Part shown: in pieces, positions 17,731 to 28,482 of the stretch
How positions within the stretch are numbered: position 1 is the stretch's first letter
Layout of the letters: the number at the start of each line of letters is the position of its first letter
Source: Zopfochytrium polystomum
Taxonomy: Eukaryota > Chytridiomycota > Chytridiomycetes > Chytridiales > Chytridiaceae
Direction of reading: 5' to 3'
NCBI GenBank assembly: GCA_025765615.1
Contig: JAIVFJ010000515.1
Span: 1 to 29,160 of the forward strand
Length of the DNA stretch: 29,160 nt
Position numbers and translations under genes: made by a program
The notes under the pieces: model-generated
The model's input: only the letters and a program-made list of their open reading frames with translations
Told to the model about the DNA's origin: nothing
Database searches by the model: none

Positions 17731-20700
17731 TCACCCAGTTCCAGCCTCCTCCTCTGAGTCAGAGTCCACATGCCCATTGCCGTCCACTGTCCCCTCAACA
17801 CCCTCAGTTTCCTTCTTCTTCCACTTCTCCCTTGACTCCCGCCACTGTTTGTTTCTTACTGGATCATAGGTAGTGATGATGACTGATCTTGCAAGCTTGC
17901 GCACCCTGGCTGCTGCCATCCGTTCCTGAATGCTCATATCCTGTCGGTCCACACGACCTGCCTCCACCACGACCTCTGCCTCCTCTGCCGCTGTTGTCTC
18001 TGAAGCATCAGTGAAATTTGCAAGCCCTCCACACTCAATGCGCATCTGCATGATCATCCTGGCCAGCTTCATTCCCATCTTCTTTGATGTAATGCGAGTC
18101 TCCTTAGAGATCTTGTCCTCAGCTTTGGCACTGTAGGGGGCCCAAAAGACCAGCGACCTTAGGCCCAAATCCACTGCTGAAATGTTCAAATCCTGTTGCT
18201 CTGCAGTGGGAATCAACTCAGGATGCAGCCTCTCCAGCCTGTCCTTAACCCCTGAACACTCCAAAACATGCCTCCTAGTGCACTTCTCTGCACAGCCAGC
18301 CCTTGCACACTGTTGGTGAAATGCTACCATCCCAGCCATCCACATCAGCAGGTGTCTGAGCCACTTCCTGTTAAATGCCGCACCAGATCGAATAACTTGG
18401 CATGGCCCCATGTGTGAAGGCGCCTCCAAAGCCTGAGCAACCCCGGTGGGGGAGGATTTCTGCTGGCACCTCACCAAAGCCCGCTTGTGCATTGCCAGCA
18501 TGTCTGCAGCCTCAATGTTCTTTGTTCTCACCGCTGGCAACTCAATGTCATAGGCCTTGGTTGTGGGAACCACAAGTGGCACCTCCACAAAGGAGGGCCG
18601 CCTCACAGAGTCCAAAAAATCCTGAATACCCGTATAGTCAAGCGAGAACTTTGTCAAGGACTGTCCCACAGAGGCCCCTGAAGCAATCTTTTCCACCATG
18701 TGCCTGTACATCTGAGCCGTTGTGTTGCGAGCATCCTGAATGTGGTGCAGTCTGAAAAAGTATCTGGCATTCAGCATCTTGTTCCTGGCTGCCACAGGGA
18801 CCACTCCAAACATCAGGTGCAGGGCCGCCCCTGAGGAGGTCTTCCCCAGTGACAGCGCCTGCCGCAGGCACTTGTCCTGCAACTTCTGCGCATCCTTCAG
18901 CTGTGTGTGGGTCAAGGGGCGCAGTGCAAACCCATACTCCATCATTGGTCTCAGGAAACACATGTAAACCCTGTAAGAGCTCACGGGCCTGAAGCCCCAG
19001 CCATTGAAACCCCGAGCAGCCAAAAAGGCCAGCATCTTTTCTGTTTTCCTCAGTCTCATGGCCAGTGAGGCCTCAAAGTCAATACCCCTGCAGGTGCGCA
19101 CAAGACCCAACTGGGTAGTAGACTCCTCCTGGGGAATCTCCACTCCATTCATCTTCAACTTCAAATTCTTCTTGGCTGAAACTGCAACACATTTCTTGGC
19201 AGCAAATGTCATCCCCCGCTTAAGGGACCACTCATGCACCTTGTCTAGCATTCTCTGAAGTACTGTCGCATCCTTTGCAAAGACAGAGGAGTCATCAGCA
19301 AAGAGCAGTGAGTTTAGGGAGGTTGCATTAAATGTCAACATGTGGTCCCTGAAAGACATGGCCAATGTCTGAGGCAAGGAGTTGATGGCAACATTGAACA
19401 GCATGGGTGACAGGACTGTGCCTTGGAGAAATCCTCTTGTCACTTGGATCTGAGCAGACTTGTTCCCAAGTACCAGCAGCTGGCATGCATTGAAATCAAA
19501 CAAAGATCTGAGGATCGGCAGCAGTTGAGTCCTTGTAAAGTCACGACTCTTGTCATTCCTGGCAAACCAGAGGGAGTCCCACACCAGACTCCTGTTTGTG
19601 CAGTCATACGCAGCCTTAATGTCCAAATACACCACATGCATCTGGGGGTTCAGCTGCTGAAGCTCATGCAAAGTGTAGGCCTGGTCCATGGTGGACCGCT
19701 TTCTTCTGAAACCTCCCTGCGCCCTGTGGATCATGCCTTCAACCACACGCTCCACCTGAGGTGCAATCACTCGCTCAAACACAAGTCGCATCCTAGAGCA
19801 CAAGGAGATGGGTCTGTAGTTTGCAACATCGCTGTTGAGCCCCTTGTTCTTGTAGACCAAGGCCACATTGGCCACGGACCACAGAGAAGGAACCACATGA
19901 AGAGAGGCCACCAGCTGAAAGAATCTGTGCAGGACTGCAGCAACCAAGTGCGGAGCAATTGAGACCAACTCCCCAAAAAGCATGTCTTCTCCAGGGGCTT
20001 TGCCCCTGGGGGCAACCTTGCAGGCTTCTTCGACATGAACCTTCTTAATCCAGGAGACTTCAGACTGCTTCAGAGGGACTTTGTTCACAGTAACTGCTGA
20101 TTCTTCAAGAGCCACGGCGTCAGGGACATCAGTTCCAGTTGGCTCATGGCCTATGGTTGTGCGGAAATGGTCTTCGTAATGGCCCATCTTCTGGGGGTCA
20201 AGGGCACACTGGCTCCTATCTGAACGTGCCTTCTGACACTTGATGCGCTTGGCCTCACCAGCAAAGTCGCGCACAGCAGAGTCCTGAACAGCTGAATATA
20301 CACGCTTCCTGTACCGCTTGATGGCAATCTTCACAATCTTATTCCACTGACGAAACTGAGTCCAGGCCATCTTCTGCCCCACAGGATCATCATCTGGGTG
20401 AGCCTCAGCAGCCCTTCGCGCCTCCACGCGACGGCGCTTTAGCTCCTCCAGATGCTTCTCCCGGACCTCTGGTCCTCCAGATCCACCCCTGAAGCGGACT
20501 TTCCCAGCTACCTTAACAGCATTGTCCATGAGCCACTGCACGACCAGATTGGAAACAGCATCCACGCAAGCCAAGCGCCTCTCAAAAGTCCAGAGCTCTC
20601 TGGCCTCAGCGGCAGCTTCAACTTCTTTCCAAACTGAATGAATCTGGGCTCTGATGGGTTTCCTGGTCTTCTCAAGGCAGCTAGCATACTTGGTCTGTCT

Positions 20701-21513
20701 CATCATGAGTCTCCGAACATTCAGGCGCTCAAACGGGGGCTTGGTGGTCAGATCTCCATTGAAGGTGAAAGTCAACAGCCTGTGATCTGAGAATCCAACA
20801 TACTCTGAAGGGTCATCATGGACAACCAGGTTCTGAACAAAGGGGAGAGCATGCTGGTTGACAAACAGAAGATCAGTGACCCCCTGTCCACCAGGTCCAC
20901 CAGCCCTTCCCTCTGTCATTGTGGTCCACTGGCCACGAACCGGCGCAACCCTCCTCCACTGGGAAGGAGGTCGCAGCCAGTCCTGCAGCCAGCAAACACG
21001 TTCAGCAGGAGCAGAAGTGCGGCATCCATATTCACGCATCCAAATGTTGAAGTCTCCAATGATCAGAAAGGGTGCTGCAGGCAAAAGAGTGCTAACTTGA
21101 CTAACTTGATCTTGGAATTCCTGCAGAGCCTCCAGAGGTGCGCTTGGCGCAAAATACGTCAATCCAACAATCAGCTCTGACATCTTCACAATGATCCATT
21201 CTCCCTTGGGGGACCTGTGCAGGGTCTGCACCACCAGGTGGGCATCACTGTCCAGGTCCCCACTCACCACAACAGCCACTCCTTTCTTTGCCCTTGTTCC
21301 AACATTCCGCCCAGGTTGATAAGGAGGGGGCATCCCCCTTGCCTCAGCAACAACACCCCGAACTGCACTCATACTGTCAGAACTCCACATTCCAATATCT
21401 GAAAACAACATATAGTCTACTTGAAAATCTGAAAAAATTTCTTGAACTTGATCTGAATGTCCGGCTAAGGATCCATGGGCATTCAAAAATCCAAATCTCA
21501 ATGACTTGCTCAT
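17731..21513 (-). CDS. E4 ORF2: APE-type endonuclease and reverse transcriptase, family A
   Basis: This is a 1260-residue enzyme for nicking the target and copying the element RNA. The ATG at 21513-21511 overlaps the ORF1 TGA as ATGA, which fixes the start and points to termination-reinitiation. The endonuclease is about residues 1-250: D39 at the usual Glu position, GDFN at 153-156, SDH at 242-244. The RT is about 485-870, with NYRPISL (565), GGFRRKRSTMDQ (600), YLDIKAAYD with catalytic D631, RGFLQGTVLSP (693) and FADD at 738-741. Near residue 1070 is a zinc finger spaced CX4CX7HX3C, longer in its first interval than the CX2C of family B. The tail ends in an acidic SDSEEEAGTG. It is colinear with E3 ORF2 but diverged. 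No RNase H was recognised and the clade is not assigned. Confidence 0.95.
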   Translation of the reverse strand: MSKSLRFGFLNAHGSLAGHSDQVQEIFSDFQVDYMLFSDIGMWSSDSMSAVRGVVAEARGMPPPYQPGRNVGTRAKKGVAVVVSGDLDSDAHLVVQTLHRSPKGEWIIVKMSELIVGLTYFAPSAPLEALQEFQDQVSQVSTLLPAAPFLIIGDFNIWMREYGCRTSAPAERVCWLQDWLRPPSQWRRVAPVRGQWTTMTEGRAGGPGGQGVTDLLFVNQHALPFVQNLVVHDDPSEYVGFSDHRLLTFTFNGDLTTKPPFERLNVRRLMMRQTKYASCLEKTRKPIRAQIHSVWKEVEAAAEARELWTFERRLACVDAVSNLVVQWLMDNAVKVAGKVRFRGGSGGPEVREKHLEELKRRRVEARRAAEAHPDDDPVGQKMAWTQFRQWNKIVKIAIKRYRKRVYSAVQDSAVRDFAGEAKRIKCQKARSDRSQCALDPQKMGHYEDHFRTTIGHEPTGTDVPDAVALEESAVTVNKVPLKQSEVSWIKKVHVEEACKVAPRGKAPGEDMLFGELVSIAPHLVAAVLHRFFQLVASLHVVPSLWSVANVALVYKNKGLNSDVANYRPISLCSRMRLVFERVIAPQVERVVEGMIHRAQGGFRRKRSTMDQAYTLHELQQLNPQMHVVYLDIKAAYDCTNRSLVWDSLWFARNDKSRDFTRTQLLPILRSLFDFNACQLLVLGNKSAQIQVTRGFLQGTVLSPMLFNVAINSLPQTLAMSFRDHMLTFNATSLNSLLFADDSSVFAKDATVLQRMLDKVHEWSLKRGMTFAAKKCVAVSAKKNLKLKMNGVEIPQEESTTQLGLVRTCRGIDFEASLAMRLRKTEKMLAFLAARGFNGWGFRPVSSYRVYMCFLRPMMEYGFALRPLTHTQLKDAQKLQDKCLRQALSLGKTSSGAALHLMFGVVPVAARNKMLNARYFFRLHHIQDARNTTAQMYRHMVEKIASGASVGQSLTKFSLDYTGIQDFLDSVRRPSFVEVPLVVPTTKAYDIELPAVRTKNIEAADMLAMHKRALVRCQQKSSPTGVAQALEAPSHMGPCQVIRSGAAFNRKWLRHLLMWMAGMVAFHQQCARAGCAEKCTRRHVLECSGVKDRLERLHPELIPTAEQQDLNISAVDLGLRSLVFWAPYSAKAEDKISKETRITSKKMGMKLARMIMQMRIECGGLANFTDASETTAAEEAEVVVEAGRVDRQDMSIQERMAAARVRKLARSVIITTYDPVRNKQWRESREKWKKKETEGVEGTVDGNGHVDSDSEEEAGTG

Positions 21514-23390
21514 GTTTCCATGGCATTGGCATCGCCTGCACGCACAGCGGTGGGTTCAGTCTCAGTTTCCCTCCCCTTCCCCTTCACACCGGAAGGTGCA
21601 GATGGGTACAGAGAGAGATCCTTCAACTTCCCCCTCAGGAGTGTCTCCAATTTCTTTGGCACAGATGCATAGATAGACTTGGCAACATTTGGTGGCGGTC
21701 TGAAGAATGGATGGTTCAGGATCCCAGCAACCCGGCGGATATACGCCTGCACAGCTGCTTCCCTAGCTTCAGGAGAATCCTTCAACTTCGAGGGCATCCA
21801 GGGCTCACAATCAGTGTCCACAGCAATCTCAGCATCAGCACAAGCCTTGATGAACTTCTCCTTGTCCCCCTCATACACCCAGCATTCCATCAGAGCAGCA
21901 TACTGGCCAATGACTGAAATTTCTGGTACTCTAGGGAAGCCCTTCTCAGGTCGGAACACAAGTCTCATGCTGTGGCGGGGGTTAGCCCGACCCACATCTG
22001 AAAGGTTAGGTCGGATGTACACTGGGACAAACTTAGCCTCGGGCAGCGACGACTCAGGCCGGACGTAGCCCGGCGCTGAGCGCCGAGCTGCGACGGCTGA
22101 GGGACGGGGCCTCAGAACCTGAGCAATCTTGTCTTCAACAGAGGCATTGGGATCGGCAGCAACAAAGATGCCTTTCACAAACGGGCTGGGATGAATGGGC
22201 TTAGGACCATTGAGCGCAACAGTTGCAGCAAAACTTAGCGGGTGCACATTCTGCTTAGTCCTTGGAAGACTCGGCCAACCTCCTCCAGGTGTCGGTGGGC
22301 GCTCTGAGACACGGGAGGCAGGGCGACCACTCCTGCGTCGTGGGCGCTCTCCCTCCGGCGCCTCGGGATCCCAGTCATCATCGTCAACACGGGCCGAAGG
22401 CCTCCGTCGATCAGTGCCACCAGTACCGCTTCCACCTCCTTTTACATCACCATCACCATCAGCAGCACGTCGCATCTGAAGCAGCAAAATTTCAGCCTCC
22501 AGCTCGTGAATTCGCTCGTCCTTCTCCTTAATTGTTGCGTTCAAACGGTCGATATGTCCTTTGAGGCGGTCAATCTCCGCCACACTATAGTCATGCTTGT
22601 CGCTATGCAGTTTAAGAAGCGCGTTTGTGCGGTCCATGAAAGCGGAAACTTCTTCCATTGTCGGGGGAGGGCGTCGGGGCGGAGGGTCAGGAAACATGGC
22701 CTGAGAGAACGTCAGCTGGGATCCGGAGGGGGAAGGCTGCATCGTCGGAGTGGAACTCAGGGGCGGGGAGTGGCGGGGGGGAGGGCTTAGCGATGGAGAT
22801 CGAGACGGTGATCTGGGAGATGTGTCTGCGTCGCTCGACGCCGTTCGTCCTCGTTTGGGGTCGACGGAGCTGGCGGATGGGGGTGTACGGTGTTTTCGAT
22901 CGGAGAGGTTTGCGCGGACGGGGGTGGTCGAAGGTCCAGATGATGGGGCAATAGTGGAGTTGGCAAGGATCGCCGCGGCTGTAGCAGCAGAATGGACACG
23001 GCGAATCGCTGTGTCGAGGTCGTCGAGATCGCGTTTGCAGATGTGAGCGAGTACTGTATGAAACCGACGCGAAACAGGGGGGCGACAGCGATTGCACGAG
23101 ATTGAAAGTCGTTGGATGCCAGAGATCGAGTTCGCGTTGCCAGCGATCCCTTTGGAGGTGAACGGGTGGCTGCAACGTGGGCAGAGTAGCTGTTTTTTGT
23201 GGAAGCGGTAGAGGGCCTTCTCGAGGTCGTGGAACTCGTCCGCTGTGCTGACGAGGAATCGCGATCGTGGGAATTCACGATCTGCTGGTGCAGGCGCAGA
23301 TGCAGGTGCTACGATCGCGGAGGATGGCGACGATTGCGGCTGGGCTTGGGCGAAAGTGAGTTTGGTTTGTTTCTTAGCGGGCTGCAACAC
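21510..23390 (-). CDS. E4 ORF1: zinc-ribbon / coiled-coil RNA-binding protein, non-AUG start
   Basis: This protein has 626 residues if initiated at the GTG at 23390-23388 (GTG TTG CAG), the codon pair lying nearest to the conserved QTKL.F motif. The frame stays open upstream through the leader and the telomeric linker to a TAA at 23513-23511 inside E5, with no ATG anywhere between; the first ATG is at 22742-22740 (residue 217). Visible parts: QTKLTF near residue 8, FPRSRFLVSTADEFHDLEKAL (39-60), zinc ribbon C70/C73/C99/C102, KHRTPPS (166-172) and KRGR (179-182), coiled coil (about 255-315, RLNATIKEKDERIHELEAE), a basic low-complexity linker, and the C-terminal domain with FVPVYIRPNLSDVGR and ISVIGQYAALMECWV. 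It probably coats the element RNA and may direct it to telomeres; this role is inferred. Confidence 0.87.
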   Translation of the reverse strand: MLQPAKKQTKLTFAQAQPQSSPSSAIVAPASAPAPADREFPRSRFLVSTADEFHDLEKALYRFHKKQLLCPRCSHPFTSKGIAGNANSISGIQRLSISCNRCRPPVSRRFHTVLAHICKRDLDDLDTAIRRVHSAATAAAILANSTIAPSSGPSTTPVRANLSDRKHRTPPSASSVDPKRGRTASSDADTSPRSPSRSPSLSPPPRHSPPLSSTPTMQPSPSGSQLTFSQAMFPDPPPRRPPPTMEEVSAFMDRTNALLKLHSDKHDYSVAEIDRLKGHIDRLNATIKEKDERIHELEAEILLLQMRRAADGDGDVKGGGSGTGGTDRRRPSARVDDDDWDPEAPEGERPRRRSGRPASRVSERPPTPGGGWPSLPRTKQNVHPLSFAATVALNGPKPIHPSPFVKGIFVAADPNASVEDKIAQVLRPRPSAVAARRSAPGYVRPESSLPEAKFVPVYIRPNLSDVGRANPRHSMRLVFRPEKGFPRVPEISVIGQYAALMECWVYEGDKEKFIKACADAEIAVDTDCEPWMPSKLKDSPEAREAAVQAYIRRVAGILNHPFFRPPPNVAKSIYASVPKKLETLLRGKLKDLSLYPSAPSGVKGKGRETETEPTAVRAGDANAMET

Positions 23391-23482
23391 ACCGAGGGTG
23401 TCTTCAACCGCGACTTTGAGCTTCCCACAACGCCTTCGACTTTGCCTTCTGACAAAGACGAGATTGTGAAGAAAGAAAAAGT
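22743..23482 (-). other. E4 ATG-free 5' region
   Basis: No ATG occurs in any sense frame over 740 nt from the element start, while plus-strand ATGs are common there, so composition alone does not look responsible. It is conserved with E1-E3 despite strong divergence of this segment. Confidence 0.92.
23391..23482 (-). other. E4 5' leader
   Basis: The leader starts GACTTTTTCTTTCTTCAC after the telomeric unit. It contains CAATCTCGTCTTTGTCAGA, shared with family B element E2. It has no ATG and no in-frame stop in the ORF1 frame. Confidence 0.7.
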
Positions 23483-23496
23483 CCCCTAACCCTAAC
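23483..23496 (-). repeat. Telomeric linker between E5 3' end and E4 5' end
   Basis: The plus strand reads CCCCTAACCCTAAC, two TTAGGG-type units. Confidence 0.95.
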
Positions 23497-23555
23497 TTTT
23501 CAATAGTGTATTATTCGCTCCAACCCGAAGGTGAGGAATCTGCAGCTTGAAAGTT
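23494..23555 (-). other. E5 3'-terminal stem-loop
   Basis: AACTTTTCAA at 23494-23503 pairs with TTGAAAGTT at 23547-23555 with one bulge, as in E2 and E3. Confidence 0.6.
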
Positions 23556-23784
23556 AAAAAAGTACATGCGTGTGAAGGAGAAGAAAGAAAGTCCAAGAGG
23601 TCAGAGGGGGCACATGTGAGGGAGAGAAAGCCAAAGAAGAAGAAGATCAAAGAGGCCAAGGTGAAAAGAAGAGAGCAGAAAGAACAGTAGAAACAAACCT
23701 AAACCAGACAACAGCTGAAAACTATAAAGTCAACACAACAAAAAACAAATAGAAAACAAATGATGAGGCAACAGAAACAGACAC
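23497..23784 (-). other. E5 3' UTR
   Basis: This 288-nt family B tail carries the same U-rich block, pyrimidine-rich middle and terminal blocks as E2 and E3. Confidence 0.85.
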
Positions 23785-26700
23785 TCATCCACCTCCCACT
23801 GAAGCTCCACTCTCTGTATCAGAGTCAACCCACCCGGATCTGTCCGGCTTCCCCGTCACTCCCTGAGTCTCCTTAGCCAGCCACCTGGTCCTCGATTCCC
23901 TTAACCCCTTGTTGCGCACTGGATCCCAGTGCGCACGCAGAGCTTCCCTAGCTTGCCGCCGCACCTGCGCCATCTGCGTGCGAGTCCTCAGATCCGCCCT
24001 CCTATCATCCACTGTCCCTGCTTCCATCAAATAATCTGCCTCCTGTTCTGCTGTGGTCTCTGAAGCATCCACAAAGTCCCTCATTCCAGCGCATTCCACT
24101 CGAATCTTTGCAATCAGCCTAGCAAGCTTCATCCCCAGTTTCTTTGAAGCAACCCTCGTCTCCTGAGGGATCTTATCTGCATCATTGGCTGTGTATGGTG
24201 CCCAGAAAGTCAGAGTCTGCAGCAGCAGATCCAGCACTGTGATGTTCCTCCTCGCCTGCTCCACGCTTGGGACGCACTCAGGGTGGTCCGCCTCCAGGAG
24301 GCGGCGCACACCTGAACACTCCAAGGCATGGTTCCTGTCCAGCTCAGCATCACACTTCTTGCACTTCTGGTGATAGGCAACACGGCCTCCCATCCAAGCC
24401 ACAAGGCATCTCAACCACCTCCTGTTAAACATTGCACCAGAACGAACCACCTGGCAGGGCCCCCGGTGAGGGGGGACCACCAGGGGTGCCACCACTCCAG
24501 TCAAGTTGGCCTTTTCCTTATACTTCTCCAGTGACACAGTGTGCATATTCTGCATAGCAACAGCATCAATGTTCTTGGGCTCAGATCTGGTAACTTCAAG
24601 GTCATATGGATAAGTCCTGTGTCTGACAAACGGAATCTGTGCCAAGGCCTTCCGTGGCACTGACCCAAAATATAGATCCACATCCGGTGTGAACAGAGTG
24701 AGCCTGGTGAGGGATCCTGCAGGAGCCCGCCGCCCCCTGCTCCGCCATGTGCCTGTACATGTGTGCAGTGGTGTTTCTCTGGTCCTGAGTGTGGTGCAGT
24801 CTGTAGAAATATCTCGCGTTCAACATCTTGTTGCGTGCAACCATTGGCACCACCCCAAAAAGCAGATGCATTGCCACGGTACTGGATGTTTTCCCAAAAG
24901 ACAGAGCCTGGCGCAGACACATGTCCTGGACCTTCTGGGCAGGCGCCAAGAAGGCCTCTGAATTTGGCCTCAATGCAAACCCATACTCCAGCATGGGCCG
25001 CAGGAAAGCACATGTACACCCTGTACGCATTCACAGGCCGGAATCCCCAGCCATTGAACCCTCGAGATTTCAGAAACTGAAGCATCTTCTCAGTCTTCTT
25101 CACCCTCATCTGCAGAGACGTCTCAAAGTCGATGCCGTTGCAATCACGCACAAGTCCCAACTGCAGTGTGGTCTTCTCCTGGGGGAGCACCACCCCATTC
25201 ATCCGCAATCTCAGGTTCCTTGTCTTGGAAACAACAACACATTTCTGTGCTGCAAAAGTCATGCCCCGCCTCTGGGACCAGTTGTGGACTTCATCAAGCA
25301 TATTCTGAAGGACAGCCTTGTCCCGTGCAAACACTGCAGAGTCATCAGCAAACAGCAGAGAGTTGATCTTCAATCCACCACATTGCAACTGGCTGTGGGG
25401 CACCCTGGAGAGCGCCTCAGGCAGCGAGTTGATGGCAACATTGAACAGCATCGGGGACAACACAGTTCCCTGTAGAAACCCCCGCGTCACTGGAATCTGA
25501 TCAGACTTCTGGCCCATGACCAGAAGCTGGCACGCATTAAAGTCAAACAAGGATCTGAGAATCGGCAGCAACTGGTTCCTGGTAAACTCAGGACTCTTGT
25601 CATTCTTGGCATTCCAGATGGACTCCCACACATAGTTCCTGTTTGTGCAATCATAGGCAGCCTTGATGTCCAAGTACACCACAGTCAGATCAGGGTACTG
25701 TTGCTGAAGCTCATGCAGAGTGAATGCCTGGTCCATGGTGGACCTGTGGCGCCTGAAACCACCCTGTGAGGGGTGGATCATTCCTTCAACCACTCTTTCC
25801 ACCTGCGGGGCCAACACCCGCTCGTACACCAGCCTCAACCTTGAGCACAGAGAGATTGGCCTGTAGTTTGCCACATCAGTGTTCACCCCCTTGTTCTTGT
25901 ACACCAGGGCAACATTCGCGATCCCCCAGAGTGTGGGAACCACCTGGAGGGCCGCAAGCAACTGGAAGAATCTCTGCAACACAGGAGCCACCACATGTGG
26001 GGCAATGCACACCAGTTCGCCAAACAGGGCATCCTCCCCTGGGGCTTTGCCCCGGGGTGCAATCTTGCAAGCCTCTTCCACAGCATTCTTCTTGATCCAG
26101 GCAACTTCAGATAGCTTCAGAGGCACCATGAGCCGTTCAGCACTGCAGGCAGCTAAGACATCCTGGTTGACAGCATCAGTACCAGTTGGCTCATGGCCAA
26201 TGGTTCCCCTAAAGTGATCAGCATAGTCTGGAAGTTTCTGAGGGTCAAGGGCACAGTGAGTGCGCTCCACTCTGGATTTCTGACACTTGATTCTCTTGGC
26301 TTCAGCAGCAAAGTCCTTGACAGCTAAATCCTGCACAGCAGAGTACACCCTCTTCCTGTAGCGTTTGATGGCCACCTTTGTCAGCCTGTTCCACTGCCTG
26401 AACTTTGCCCAGGCGTCCTTCTGCCCGACAGGATTATCATCAGGGTGGGCTTCAGCCTCCATGCGCGACAAGTCACGCCGGCGCTTCAGCTCCTCCAAAT
26501 GCTTCTCCTCGACATCAGGGCCGCCTGCACCGCCCCTAAACTTGGTCTTCCCAGCCACTTGGACTCCAGTGTCCACAAGCCACTTCACCACCAACTGAGA
26601 TACAGAATCTGCACAGGCACGTCTGCGCTCAAAGGACCACTCCTCCTGAGCTACAGCAGCGGCATTCACAGTCTTCCATGCTGAGTGAATCTCTTGTCTC

Positions 26701-27539
26701 AAGGGCTTCCTGGTCTCTGCAAGTTTCTTCTCATACTGGACCTGTCTCAGCATCAGCCTGCGCACATTCAGCCTCTCAAAGGGTGGCTTCATGGTCAAGT
26801 GTGTTCGGAGCTCAAAGGTGAGCATCCTGTGGTCTGTGAAAGCCAGGTGTTCCTCAGGTTCGTCATGGACAACCAAGTTATGCACAGCTCCAAGTCCGGC
26901 TTGATTCACAAGGAGCAAGTCAGTGACTCCCCTGCCTACAGGGCCAGCAATTCTAGGTGAGAAAGTGGTCCACTGTCCCCGAACTGGCTCAACCCTGCTC
27001 CATCCTGAACCATCAATCCAAGCGCGCCACCAGTCCACCCTCAGCCTGGGCTGCGAGTGGGCACAGCCATACTCCTGCAGTGAAGTGTTGAAATCTCCAA
27101 TGATCAGAAAGGGTGCCTGGGGATTAGCCCCTGCAATCCTGTCTGCTTTTGCTGAGAATGACTGAAGCACCTCCAAATCCGTCGAGGGTGCAAAGTACAC
27201 CACTGCCATGATAGTCTCCGACATCCTCGCAATGACCCACTCCCCCTTTGTGTCCTTCTCCAATGTCTGAACCACCAGGTCCTCCTCCATCCTCCTGCCC
27301 TTGTGAATGGACACCCCCTTCTTGCCCTTATGCCCAAGCCGCTCCTCAAACTCCAACGCCGGTCCCCTTGAGTCAGCCACCAATCCCCTCAACGGGTTAT
27401 TCTCCACCACAGTGATCCCAGTGTCTGCCAACAAAATATAGTCTGAATGGATATCTGAAAATGCTTGGTCTATGTTCTTGACATGTCCTGAGAGCGAGCA
27501 GTTCAAGTTTACAAATCCAAATCTAAGTCCATCAATCAT
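23785..27539 (-). pseudogene. E5 ORF2 (APE endonuclease-reverse transcriptase), two frameshifts
   Basis: This family B ORF2 starts at the ATG at 27539-27537 inside the ATGATTGA overlap. It is open through endonuclease and RT (GDFN, YLDIKAAYD, FADDSAVFA). An extra base near 25003 shifts the frame just after the YRVYMCF motif downstream of the RT core, and a second extra base near 24737 shifts it again; the correct frame then runs to the stop at 23785 with the CX2CX7HX3C finger intact. Together the two insertions leave the C-terminal third out of frame. Residues on either side are otherwise nearly the same as in E2 and E3, so this is a very young lesion or a sequencing error. Confidence 0.92.
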
Positions 27540-28482
27540 CAAGCATCGCGTCGGCACCACTGGAAGCTCCTGTGTCTTCAGCCCCACGGGGCTTGGGTGT
27601 CTCTAAAGGTTCTGCCTCCGTCTCCAGCTCCTTCCCCTTGGCGGGAAAGTGTGACGGGTCGCGAAGCTTCCCCTTCAGGTCAGCCACAAACCGGCGGGGC
27701 ACAAATTCACAGATAGACTTTGCCAGCAGCACAGAGGGACGGAATGTTGGGTGGTTCAGAATTCCAGCAATACGGCTCAGATATGCACGCACAGCAGCAG
27801 CTTCAGCCTCGGCCCCTGATCGAAGGCGCGAGGGTTTCCAGGGTTCACACTCATCATCCACCACAACCTCAGCCTTTTTACAAGCTGCCACAAACTTGGC
27901 CTTCTCAGATTCCAGAACCCAGCATTCCATCAATGACGCATGCTTGCCAATCACAGAGATCTCAGGGACCCGAGGGAATCCATTCGCAGCAGTGAATAGC
28001 AGTCTCAAACTGTGGCGGGGCGCAGCTCGACCAATATCTGAAAGATTGGGCCTAACATAGACTGGAACATACTTCGCTCCTTCAAGGGACCACGCAGGCG
28101 GGACATAGTCTGGCGCTGCGCGGCGCGCCTCTACAACGGAGGATCTGGGTCTGAAAATCTGCTTGAGCTTGGTCTCAGTGTCAACCTTGGGGTCGGTGAT
28201 CATCTTAATGCCCTTGCGGAAATTGTTAGCAAAAAGCGGTTCCGGAGTGTTGGCTGCCGCGATGGCAGCGAAACTTAGCGGAAAACGGCGGTTGGGGGGC
28301 AGGCCCCCACTCCTCGGATTGGGGCGTCCAGTTGAAGCTCGAGAAGAGGGGCGCTGCCCCTCTCTGCGCGGTTTCAGCTGCTCCGTCATCTCCCTCCGCA
28401 TTCCTCCTCCATCACCGGCCTCCTCCCCATCGTCGTCCTCCCCCTCCTCGTCCTCATCGATCCGCCTCTCCCGCTGTGCACT
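27532..28482 (-). pseudogene. E5 ORF1, N-terminally truncated
   Basis: Only the C-terminal half remains, from a SAQRERRIDEDEE stretch (the end of the coiled coil) through the acidic/basic linker and the complete C-terminal domain (YVPVYVRPNLSDIGR, ISVIGKHASLMECWV) to the TGA at 27534-27532. Zinc ribbon, basic block and most of the coiled coil are missing because the element is 5'-truncated at 28482. The frame happens to stay open through the telomeric linker into the E6 3' UTR; that extension is fortuitous. There is no frameshift in the retained part. Confidence 0.9.

Larger units (their letters stand above)
17444..23482 (-). mobile_element. E4: family A telomeric non-LTR retrotransposon, intact
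   Basis: This is a complete element of about 6.04 kb with both ORFs open, bounded by two-unit telomeric linkers. It is the only intact family A copy here and the reference for E1 and E6. It has the same architecture as E3 but clearly diverged protein sequences. Confidence 0.95.
23497..28482 (-). mobile_element. E5: family B telomeric non-LTR retrotransposon, 5'-truncated
   Basis: This element is about 5 kb, lacking the 5' leader and roughly the first half of ORF1. Its truncated end is joined directly to a two-unit telomeric linker, as expected when target-primed reverse transcription stops early. ORF2 has two single-base insertions. Sequence is closest to E2 (shared EFEERL patch in the endonuclease and PDRSGWVDSDTESGAS tail). 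Confidence 0.93.

Noticed and set aside
19423..19962. Plus-strand open frame of 179 codons, also present at 1321-1860
   Set aside because: It lies antisense to the RT core; its conservation between E1 and E4 follows from the conserved sense protein, and it has no family resemblance.
21505..21520. Programmed frameshift joining ORF1 to ORF2
   Set aside because: No slippery heptamer is evident and the relative frames differ between families A and B; stop-start overlap explains both.
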